Assembly (NCBI RefSeq): GCF_029076695.1
Contig: NZ_JARFIK010000001.1
Coordinates: 1,240,001-1,304,000, forward strand
DNA from: Adlercreutzia equolifaciens
GTDB taxonomy: Bacteria > Actinomycetota > Coriobacteriia > Coriobacteriales > Eggerthellaceae
Length of the DNA: 64,000 nucleotides
Direction: 5' to 3'
The notes beneath the pieces were generated by a model, which ran no database searches, had not been told where the DNA came from, and saw only the letters and a list, made by a program, of their open reading frames with translations. Both the position numbers and the translations under genes were made by a program. The first letter of the stretch is position 1. Every line of letters begins with the position of its first letter. Positions 34,227 to 40,855 of this stretch are shown in pieces.

Positions 34227-37067
34227 GTGCCCAGCCTAAACGACCCTGAGAAGCGGCGCGATCCCGAGGCCATCCTCAAGCGCATTCGCGAAGACGAAGA
34301 GGCTCGGGAGGGTTCGACGGGGCGCGGTCGTCTGAAGGTGTTCTTCGGCTATGCCGCCGGTGTGGGCAAGACCTACGCCATGTTGGAGGAGGCCCACCGC
34401 GTCCAGGACGAGGGCGTCGATGTGGTGGTGGGCTACGTGGAGCCCCATACCCGCGCCGATACCCTGGCCCTGCTGGAGGGGTTGGAATCCCGGCCCGTGC
34501 AGACGGTCGAGCATCGCGGCGTTTCGCTGCGTGAATTCGACCTCGACGGCGCTCTGGCCCGCAAGCCCCAAGTGGTGATTGTGGACGAGTTGGCCCACAC
34601 CAACGCGCCGGGGTGCCGTCACCGCAAGCGCTATCAGGATGTGGAAGAGCTTCTGCGGGCCGGCATCGACGTGTACACCACGGTCAACGTGCAGCATCTG
34701 GAAGGCGTGAACGACCGCGTGGCGGCCGTCACCTCGGTGGCCGTGGCCGAGCGCGTGCCGGACCGGTTGTTCGACGCGGCCGATTCCGTCGAGCTGGTGG
34801 ACTTGGAGCCGGCCGAGCTCATCGCGCGTCTGCGGGCCGGCAAGGTCTACGCGCCCGAGCGCGTGGGCTGGGCCCTCGATCACTTCTTTTCTCGTTCGAA
34901 TTTGGGCGCGTTGCGCGAAATTGCCCTGCGCCGTGCCGCCGACCGTCTGGAACGCGACCGCCGCCAGAGCCGCGAGCCCCAGGCCGCCGGTGGCGAGGAC
35001 GTGCTGGTGGTGCTGGCGGGCAACGGCGTTCAGACCCGCGCCGTGCGCACGGCTGCCTCGCTGGCCGAAGCCGGCGGGGGCACGCTCACGGCCTTGGTAG
35101 TGGAGGCCGAAAGCGAGGGAGGGGCTCCCGCTTCGCTGCCCGCCGCCGTGAAGGAGGCCCTCGACCTGGCAGAGCAAATGGGCGCCCGCGTGGTGACGCT
35201 TACAGGTGACGATCCCGTGCAGCCGGCGGCGCTCTATGCTGCCTCGGCGGGCGTGCGCCAGATTGTGGCCCCGGCGGCTCTGCTGCGCAGCGGCTTGCTC
35301 GGCCGCCGGGATTTAGCGTCGCGCCTGCGCCGCGCAGCTCCCGAGGCAGTGGTCACGGCGGTGCCGGCTCTCGATGCGCCCAGTGTGCTGGAGAGAACAG
35401 GCCCCACCGCGGGCTTTCGTCCCACGGCGGCCGATGCCGCGCGTGCCGTGGCGGCGGTGGCCCTGGCCTCGGCTATCAGTGAGGTGGCGTGGCTGGTCAG
35501 CCCAGCCACGTCGGTTATTCTCATGGTGTATCTCTTGGTGTCGCTGCTCTTGGCGACGCGGGCCGACGGGTTTCTCTATCCAGTGCTGGCGGCCCTGGGC
35601 AGCGTGGTGGCTTATAACTTCTTCTTCACCGCCCCGCGCTTCACCTTCCATGCCTATGGGCTTTCCGCTCCGGTTATTTTTGCTTTTCTGCTGGTGGGCA
35701 CGCTGGTGGCCTCGTCATTGGCGCTGCGCTTGAAGCGGCAGGCGGCTCAGGCGGCGCGCCGCTCCTACCGCACCGAGGTGCTTTTGGAAAGCGCGCGCAT
35801 GCTGCAGGCGGCGCAGAGCTTGGCCGCCTGTCTGGAGACGGCGGCCTCCCAGGTGGTGAAGATTCTCGATCGTCCCGTGGTGGTGTACGAGGCGGACCTT
35901 CTGGCGCCGGGTGGCTTGCGGCCGCCGCGGCTCTTCGACAACGGCCAGGGGCGCCTGACCCCTAGCGAGGGTGAGCTCTTGACGGCGCCTGACGAGGCCG
36001 CTGTGGCGGCCTGGGTGGCCTCCAACGGCGAGGCGGCCGGGGCGGGCACTGACACGCTGCGCGAGGCCCGCTGCCTCTATCTGCCTGTGGACACGCAAGA
36101 CACGGTGTGGGGCGTGATAGGCGTGGTGGTGGACCCCCAGGACAAAGAGGCCCCCGACGCCTTCGAGCGCAATTTGCTCACGGCGCTTCTGGACGAGTGC
36201 GGCCGGGCGGCCGAGCGCTTGGTTTTGGCGCGCCGCCATCGGGATCTGGCAGTGAAGGCCGAGAAGGAGGAGCTGCGCTCCAACTTGCTGCGGTCCATTT
36301 CCCATGACTTGCGTACGCCGCTGACGAGCATTTCGGGCGATGCGGACATGCTGGTGGCTGACGAGGGTGCTCTTAGCCTGGAGCAGCGCCAGCGGCTTGC
36401 GGCCGACATAGCGGAAGACGCCCGCTGGCTCATTGGCCTGGTGGAGAATCTGCTGTCGGTGACGCGCTTGGACGAGGGCGGCGTGGCGGTGCGTCAGGAG
36501 CCCGAGTTGGTGGCCGAGGTGGTGGACGAGGCCTTGCGTCACGTGAGCCGCCGCGCCGCCGACCATCAGATAACGGTCAGGATTGAAGATGATATGCTGC
36601 TGGCCTCCATGGACGCGCGGCTTATGGTGCAGGTGCTGGTGAATCTGATCAACAACGCTATTGCCTATACGCCGGTCGGTTCCTCCATTGAGGTGGCAGC
36701 CTGGCAGGAGGGGGATCGGGTGCGCTTGAGCGTCTCCGACAATGGCCCGGGCATTGCCAACAGCGACAAGGGTCGGGTATTCGATCTGTTCTATCACGGA
36801 GCAGCATCGGCGGTTCCGCGACGCGACCAGGACGTGGTACGCGAGGGGGCGTTGCCCGACGGGCTGGCGCGGCCGGCGAGCGAAGGGGGAGACGCCCGCC
36901 GCGGCATGGGCTTGGGGCTGGCGCTCTGCCGCTCTATCGTGAGGGCTCATGGGAGCGATATCATGCTAACGGATGCCACCCCCCAGGGCTGCGTGTTCTC
37001 GTTTGATGTGGCGGCGGCCGCGGTGCCGTCCTTAGAAGGTGAGGTGGACGATGGCGACGGCCGATGA
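34227..37067 (+). CDS. kdpD: sensor histidine kinase KdpD
   Basis: 946 residues. The N-terminal KdpD domain (GRLKVFFGYAAGVGKTYAMLEEAHR, Walker-type motif; VDELAHTNAPG) is followed by a Usp-like domain (about 250-385), four TM segments at about 405-500, a GAF-like region and a kinase core. The phospho-acceptor is His693 (SISHDLRTPLTSISGDADML); N, G1 and G2 boxes follow (NLINNAIAYTP, VSDNGPGIA, RGMGLGLALC). It senses potassium limitation and turgor and phosphorylates KdpE. GTG start follows GAGAGGAGG. It overlaps kdpE by 17 bp. Confidence 0.96.
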   Translation: MPSLNDPEKRRDPEAILKRIREDEEAREGSTGRGRLKVFFGYAAGVGKTYAMLEEAHRVQDEGVDVVVGYVEPHTRADTLALLEGLESRPVQTVEHRGVSLREFDLDGALARKPQVVIVDELAHTNAPGCRHRKRYQDVEELLRAGIDVYTTVNVQHLEGVNDRVAAVTSVAVAERVPDRLFDAADSVELVDLEPAELIARLRAGKVYAPERVGWALDHFFSRSNLGALREIALRRAADRLERDRRQSREPQAAGGEDVLVVLAGNGVQTRAVRTAASLAEAGGGTLTALVVEAESEGGAPASLPAAVKEALDLAEQMGARVVTLTGDDPVQPAALYAASAGVRQIVAPAALLRSGLLGRRDLASRLRRAAPEAVVTAVPALDAPSVLERTGPTAGFRPTAADAARAVAAVALASAISEVAWLVSPATSVILMVYLLVSLLLATRADGFLYPVLAALGSVVAYNFFFTAPRFTFHAYGLSAPVIFAFLLVGTLVASSLALRLKRQAAQAARRSYRTEVLLESARMLQAAQSLAACLETAASQVVKILDRPVVVYEADLLAPGGLRPPRLFDNGQGRLTPSEGELLTAPDEAAVAAWVASNGEAAGAGTDTLREARCLYLPVDTQDTVWGVIGVVVDPQDKEAPDAFERNLLTALLDECGRAAERLVLARRHRDLAVKAEKEELRSNLLRSISHDLRTPLTSISGDADMLVADEGALSLEQRQRLAADIAEDARWLIGLVENLLSVTRLDEGGVAVRQEPELVAEVVDEALRHVSRRAADHQITVRIEDDMLLASMDARLMVQVLVNLINNAIAYTPVGSSIEVAAWQEGDRVRLSVSDNGPGIANSDKGRVFDLFYHGAASAVPRRDQDVVREGALPDGLARPASEGGDARRGMGLGLALCRSIVRAHGSDIMLTDATPQGCVFSFDVAAAAVPSLEGEVDDGDGR

Positions 37068-37773
37068 GGGCGTGATCCTGATAGTGGAGGACGACGGCGC
37101 GGTGCGCAACCTGGTGGCCACAGCTTTGGATGTGCACGGTTACCGTCATCGCGAGGCGGCCACGGCCACGGCGGCCCTGCTCGATCTGACCAGCGCCACC
37201 GATATCAACCTGGTAATTCTCGATTTGGGGCTGCCCGATCGCGACGGTGTGGAGGTCATAGAGGCGCTGCGCGGCTGGTCGCACATGCCGGTGATTGTGC
37301 TGTCGGCCCGTCAGGAGGACGCCGACAAGGTGGCGGCTCTCGACGCCGGCGCCGACGACTATCTGACCAAGCCCTTCTCGGTGGAGGAGCTGCTGGCCCG
37401 CGTGCGCGTGGCGCTGCGGCGCTTGGCCTACGACAGTCCGGCAACCCCCGCGGAGGCGGCGATCTACCGCAATGGCGAGCTGCTCATCGACTTCGACGCC
37501 GGCGTGGCCACGCGGGGTGGGGAAGAGCTGCACCTGACGCCCATCGAGTACAAGCTGTTGGCCCTGCTGGCGCGCAACACCGGGAAGGTGCTCACGCACA
37601 ACTACATTCTCAAGGAAGTGTGGGGTGAGGCCGTGGCCTCCGATCTGCCCAGCCTGCGCGTGTTCATGGCCACCCTGCGCAAGAAAATCGAGCTCGATCC
37701 CGCCAACCCCCGCTACCTGCAAACCCACGTAGGCATTGGCTATCGCATGCTGCGGGTGGAGGAGGCTAGCTAG
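37051..37773 (+). CDS. kdpE: response regulator KdpE
   Basis: A 240-residue OmpR-family regulator. The receiver has Asp58 (VILDLGLPDRDG) and Lys in LTKPFS; the winged helix spans about 140-235 (LTPIEYKLLALLARNTGKVLTH, TLRKKIELDP, VGIGYRM). It should activate kdpFABC when phosphorylated by KdpD, possibly through the CTTAA repeats upstream of kdpF. ATG at 37051 follows AGAAGGTGAGG. It ends the kdp operon. Confidence 0.95.
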   Translation: MATADEGVILIVEDDGAVRNLVATALDVHGYRHREAATATAALLDLTSATDINLVILDLGLPDRDGVEVIEALRGWSHMPVIVLSARQEDADKVAALDAGADDYLTKPFSVEELLARVRVALRRLAYDSPATPAEAAIYRNGELLIDFDAGVATRGGEELHLTPIEYKLLALLARNTGKVLTHNYILKEVWGEAVASDLPSLRVFMATLRKKIELDPANPRYLQTHVGIGYRMLRVEEAS

Positions 37774-37805
37774 GCGCTTGCTTGCTGTACATTGCCGAGG
37801 TGATG

Positions 37806-37825
37806 TGTCATACTTTGTCCTACTT
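37806..37825 (+). promoter_or_regulatory. 20-bp element shared with the molybdoenzyme operon (copy 1)
   Basis: TGTCATACTTTGTCCTACTT occurs here, 38 bp before the start of the lone nrfD gene, and identically at 40629-40648. Within it, TCATACTTTG and TCCTACTTxx form a 10-bp-spaced direct repeat. This is a likely operator. Confidence 0.65.
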
Positions 37826-37862
37826 GCAAACAGGGGAGCGCAAGCACGAGAAGGGGACGCAG

Positions 37863-38864
37863 GTGTTCGGTGAGCTGGTCATAGCCTACCTGTTTCTTGC
37901 AGGAACCGGTGCTGGCGGCATTGTCGTGGCCTGCCTTGTCGACCTGCTCTGGGCGCGTACGCCCTTTGGTACCTTGGAAATGGTTGGCTGGTGCGAGCGC
38001 TCGGCGCTCGAACGACAGATAACGCTTGCTTTGACGGCTTCAACGGGCGCGCTTGTGCTGGGAGCAGCCTGCTTAGCGGTGGATCTCGGTCGCCCCGATC
38101 GCGCGCTCTCGCTCTTTTTCGGCGGGTCGTTCAATGTCATGACGGTGGGGGCGTGGTCGCTGGCGGTGCTCATAGCGCTTGGGATGGCCCTGTCGCTCGT
38201 TCGCCTTCTGTACCTTCCTTGCGTGAGGTCGTCCTGGGTGCGGGGAGCCGAAGTGGCGGCGTTGGGCGTTGCCTTCGTCGTGGCGGTGTATGCCGGTCTT
38301 CTGCTGCAAACGCTGGCCGGCGTGCGATTGTGGTCCTCGGGCTGGGTGCCCGTGCTCTTTGTTCTCTCGGCGGCTTCCTGCGGATGCGCGGTGTTTATGG
38401 GCGCTGCGCTCTTTGTGGAAGTTTCGGAAGAACAGGAAACGGTCGTTGCGCGCGTGGCGGCGATCGACTTGGTGATTGTCGTGCTTGAGGTGCTGGCTGC
38501 CGCTGCGTTCCTTGTTGGGGCTCTTGCGAGCGACCATCCGGGCGTTGAGGCTTCCCTCCAGTCCTTGCTACACGGTACGGCGGCGCTCCCCTGGTGGGTG
38601 GGATTTGTGCTTTGCGGCCTGGGGGCTCCTTTCGTTCTCGAGGGTGCCTTGCTCCTTCGCCGGCGGTGCGCTCGCAACGCGCGATGGGTCTTCAGGACGC
38701 CGCCTGCGGCGTACGCTGCCGTGGCGTTGCTGGTCTTGGTGGGTGGCGTGGGGCTTCGAGCGGCCGTGGTGGAAGCGGGAGAGAAGCGTCCCCTTGAGCT
38801 TCAAGAGGTGGCTGCTGAAGGAAGTATTGAGACAAGAGAGGATCGAGGTTTGTGGTTAAGCTAG
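37863..38864 (+). CDS. stand-alone NrfD/PsrC-family membrane protein
   Basis: A 333-residue protein with eight to nine TM segments. The N-terminus VIAYLFLAGTGAGGIVVACLVDLLW and the LDLGRPDRALSLFF-like loop (VDLGRPDRALSLFFGGSFN) mark the NrfD family: quinol-oxidising or quinone-reducing anchors of Fe-S/molybdoenzyme complexes. No catalytic or ferredoxin partner gene is next to it; the nearest is 3 kb downstream. GTG at 37863 was chosen because AGAAGGGGA precedes it and the earlier in-frame codons are not NrfD-like and run through the putative operator. It overlaps the GntR gene by 13 bp. Confidence 0.8.
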   Translation: MFGELVIAYLFLAGTGAGGIVVACLVDLLWARTPFGTLEMVGWCERSALERQITLALTASTGALVLGAACLAVDLGRPDRALSLFFGGSFNVMTVGAWSLAVLIALGMALSLVRLLYLPCVRSSWVRGAEVAALGVAFVVAVYAGLLLQTLAGVRLWSSGWVPVLFVLSAASCGCAVFMGAALFVEVSEEQETVVARVAAIDLVIVVLEVLAAAAFLVGALASDHPGVEASLQSLLHGTAALPWWVGFVLCGLGAPFVLEGALLLRRRCARNARWVFRTPPAAYAAVALLVLVGGVGLRAAVVEAGEKRPLELQEVAAEGSIETREDRGLWLS

Positions 38865-39385
38865 GGCAAACAATTCCGGCCGGGGACCTGTTCTCCCTGG
38901 ACGAGGCGAGCAGCATTCCCTTGTGGCTGCAGCTGAAGAATCGATTCATTTATCTCATCACCTCGGGCTTCTATTTGCCCGGCGATCAGCTGCCCACGGT
39001 GCGCGGCTTGGCCGCCGAGGTGGAGGTGAACTACAACACGGTAAGCAAGGTGTACCAGAGCCTGGAGGAAGATGGCTACATCGTGTCGAAGCGACGCCAA
39101 GGTGCCTTTGTGGCCGACGTCTCCGACAAGCCGGGGGTTTCGGCGTCGGTGGTGGCCGAGGCTGTGACGGCGGAGTACATCCAGCGCTGCCAAGAGCTGG
39201 GTCTTTCTTTGGAGGATATCGATGCGCAGTTTACGGCGGCTCTGGTAGCGGCCAAGGCGGGTCGCGAGCGCGAAAGGGGCATAGCCAATGAACCGCAAGA
39301 AAACGGAACAAGGCAGGGTCGTGTCGTCGTCTTCCCTCAACCGACCGGCGATGACGGCGAACGGGCGACTGGAAACGGGGCGTAG
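38852..39385 (+). CDS. GntR-family (YtrA-like) transcriptional regulator
   Basis: 177 residues. An N-terminal winged helix-turn-helix (about 20-90; IPLWLQLKNRFIYLITSGFYLPGDQLPTVRGLAAEVEVNYNTVSKVYQSLEEDGYI by segments) is followed by a short helical effector region, as in the YtrA subfamily, rather than a large ligand domain. The GTG start overlaps the end of the NrfD gene, and the 3' end overlaps the slipin gene by 98 bp. I infer that it binds the 20-bp element upstream of this operon and of the molybdoenzyme operon. Confidence 0.8.
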   Translation: MVKLGQTIPAGDLFSLDEASSIPLWLQLKNRFIYLITSGFYLPGDQLPTVRGLAAEVEVNYNTVSKVYQSLEEDGYIVSKRRQGAFVADVSDKPGVSASVVAEAVTAEYIQRCQELGLSLEDIDAQFTAALVAAKAGRERERGIANEPQENGTRQGRVVVFPQPTGDDGERATGNGA

Positions 39386-40259
39386 CCGTACCTCGCGCAA
39401 CGGTGCCATTGTTTTCACGTTGGCGGTGTTCGCCCTTGCGGCGGCCGTGGCAGGGGGCGTGTGCCAGATGGTATTCGGCGCCCTGGGGCTTGGCAGCCTA
39501 GTGGCTGCGGTGGTCGTCGGCGTGCTTGCGGCCAGCTCGGTGCATATGGTCATGGAGTGGGAGAAGGCCGTTGTGATGCGCTTCGGCAAGTTCAATCGCG
39601 TAGCGGGCCCGGGATTGGTGTTCACCTGGCCTCTTATCGAGTTCTACACCATTCGCATCGACCAGCGCGTTATGGCCACCTACTTCGGCGCGGAAGAGAC
39701 CCTGACGGTTGACTTGGTGCCCGTCAATGTGGACGCGGTGGTGTTCTGGATGGTGTTCTCGGCGAAGAAGGCCGCCATGGAAGTGGAGGACTATTCGAGC
39801 GCCGTGTCGTGGATGGCCCAGGCCGCCTTGCGTAAAGCCATCGGCCGCGCGAGCCTGGCCGAGGTGGCAGCCCGCCGCGATCAGCTAGACGCCGAGTTGA
39901 AGGAGGCTCTGGAGGAGCGCTTAGCCGAGTGGGGCATCGACATCATTGATGTTGAAGTGCGCGATATTGTGGTTCCCCGCGAGCTGCAGCAATCTATGGC
40001 CGCCGAAGCCGTGGCAACAAGGGAGAAGAACGCCCGCATGATTATGGCCGAGGCCGAGGCGGATATTTCCGCCATGCTGAAGGATGCCAGTGCCAACTAC
40101 GCCGACGACCCCGAGGCCATGCGCCTGCGCACCATGCACCTGGCCTACGAGTCGGTGAAGCAGTCTGGGGGCACCCTCGTCATCCCGAGTGCTTTCAGCG
40201 AGGGCTTCGCCGATTCCGATTCCGTCGAAACCCTGGCAAAGGCGGCGAAGAAAGCCTAG
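39288..40259 (+). CDS. slipin / SPFH (stomatin-like) membrane protein
   Basis: A 323-residue protein with a basic N-terminal tail, a hydrophobic hairpin at about 40-85, then an SPFH domain (VMEWEKAVVMRFGKFNRVAGPGLVFTWP..., VDLVPVNVDAVVFWMV, LRKAIGRASLAEVAARRDQLDAELKEALEERLAEWGIDIIDVEVRDIVVP) and a helical Ala/Glu tail. Such proteins form oligomeric scaffolds in membrane microdomains. ATG at 39288 is preceded by AAAGGGG; an alternative ATG at 39351 would shorten the tail. Either start overlaps the regulator gene in another frame. Confidence 0.85.
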   Translation: MNRKKTEQGRVVSSSSLNRPAMTANGRLETGRSRTSRNGAIVFTLAVFALAAAVAGGVCQMVFGALGLGSLVAAVVVGVLAASSVHMVMEWEKAVVMRFGKFNRVAGPGLVFTWPLIEFYTIRIDQRVMATYFGAEETLTVDLVPVNVDAVVFWMVFSAKKAAMEVEDYSSAVSWMAQAALRKAIGRASLAEVAARRDQLDAELKEALEERLAEWGIDIIDVEVRDIVVPRELQQSMAAEAVATREKNARMIMAEAEADISAMLKDASANYADDPEAMRLRTMHLAYESVKQSGGTLVIPSAFSEGFADSDSVETLAKAAKKA

Positions 40260-40280
40260 CGCTGGCAATGCGGAGGATGC

Positions 40281-40286
40281 TACAAT
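40281..40286 (+). promoter_or_regulatory. extended -10 element of the putative antisense RNA
   Basis: TGC-TACAAT (40278-40286) is an extended -10 promoter motif 22 bp after the slipin stop. No good -35 is seen, which extended -10 promoters do not strictly need. Confidence 0.4.
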
Positions 40287-40289
40287 GAC

Positions 40290-40371
40290 GGTGCCTAGAA
40301 GACTCGGCCCCGAAGGGCCGGGATGCCCGAAAGCATCCCGGCTAGCGAGGGTGCCTAGTCCTCGCTTTTTT
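40290..40371 (+). ncRNA. putative small antisense RNA (type I antitoxin candidate)
   Basis: This is a compact structured stretch with its own extended -10. It contains a CGGCCC-CGAA-GGGCCG hairpin (40305-40320), an overlapping alternative 9-bp perfect hairpin (40318-40326 with 40333-40341) and a terminator hairpin AGCGAGG/CCTCGCT (40344-40350 with 40360-40366) followed by T residues. GGTGCCTAG occurs twice, at 40290-40298 and 40350-40358. Its 3' end overlaps the last codons of the minus-strand small membrane ORF, so the RNA would pair with the 3' part of that mRNA. Alternatively it is only the slipin operon terminator. Confidence 0.5.
40344..40371 (+). terminator. rho-independent terminator
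   Basis: A 7-bp stem (40344-40350 with 40360-40366), 9-nt loop, then TTTTT. It ends the slipin operon and the putative small RNA. Confidence 0.85.
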
Positions 40372-40483
40372 GGTTAGAAGGTCCGTCGCTATGCGGCGGG
40401 CCTTCGCGCTCTAGGGCCAAAAGTGCAACCCCGAGAGACGCTGCGGCCAAAAAAGTTTGAACCAAGGCCAGGAATAGACTCAT
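40355..40483 (-). CDS. 42-residue hydrophobic peptide, candidate type I toxin
   Basis: The minus-strand ORF starts MSLFLALVQTFLAAASLGVA, continues LLALEREGPPHSDGPSNQKS and ends ED. It has one TM helix (about 3-24) followed by a charged tail, the layout of Fst/TxpA/holin-like type I toxins. A near-perfect GGGAGGGAGGT ribosome site lies 7 nt before ATG 40483; a second ATG at 40489 is too close to it. A strong promoter (TTGAAA-16-TATTAT) precedes it. The 3' end is overlapped by a convergent small RNA. No homology search was possible, so toxicity is inferred from layout only. Confidence 0.6.
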   Translation of the reverse strand: MSLFLALVQTFLAAASLGVALLALEREGPPHSDGPSNQKSED

Positions 40484-40564
40484 CTGCATCACCTCCCTCC
40501 CGTTATCTAGAATGTGCGATAAGGAAGGTGTATGCAGAGAGCTCCGGCTCCCCGCTTGTGCTCT

Positions 40565-40592
40565 ATAATACGAACAAGTATTCGTTTTTCAA
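40565..40592 (-). promoter_or_regulatory. promoter of the small hydrophobic ORF
   Basis: On the minus strand, TTGAAA (40587-40592) and TATTAT (40565-40570) are separated by 16 bp. An AATAC-N6-GTATT inverted repeat (40567-40582) fills the spacer and could be a repressor site. Confidence 0.65.
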
Positions 40593-40628
40593 GACTTGAC
40601 ATGACTGCATACGGGTATTTCTCAACTT

Positions 40629-40680
40629 TGTCATACTTTGTCCTACTTTTGTCTTGACAGAGTATGACAAGCTATGACAG
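40629..40680 (+). promoter_or_regulatory. operator cluster upstream of the molybdoenzyme operon (copy 2 of 20-bp element)
   Basis: TGTCATACTTTGTCCTACTT at 40629-40648 is identical to 37806-37825. Downstream, GTATGACAA (40662-40670) is the exact reverse complement of TTGTCATAC (40628-40636), and CTATGACAG (40672-40680) is a further copy. TTGACA at 40654-40659 may be the -35 lying between them, so binding could control promoter access. Confidence 0.65.
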
Positions 40681-40855
40681 ACTATCCTCAACAGAATCCG
40701 GCCGATTCTCAAGACATTGTTGGAATCCCATCAAGCATGCCGCGATACGGCACCCGGATTCGCCCATGGGGGATGGGAAGAGAGAGGAAATGCGCAAGCG
40801 GGCAAGGGGGAAGCTGCCCCGTCGTACGCCGCGCGTTTCTCCAAGAGGAGGAGAA

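Larger units (their letters stand above)
40484..40855. other. 372-bp regulatory region between the small ORF and the molybdoenzyme gene
   Basis: This region holds the small ORF's leader and promoter (to about 40592), the TGTCATA/TATGACA operator cluster (40628-40680) and a roughly 175-nt leader before the molybdoenzyme start. The stretch 40680-40855 is open in the molybdoenzyme frame, but its product would hide the Tat signal internally, so it is read as leader. Confidence 0.5.

Noticed and set aside
40664-40855. N-terminal extension of the molybdoenzyme frame
   Set aside because: It would place the twin-arginine signal 64 residues inside the protein and start within the operator boxes; AGGAGGAG precedes the ATG at 40856.
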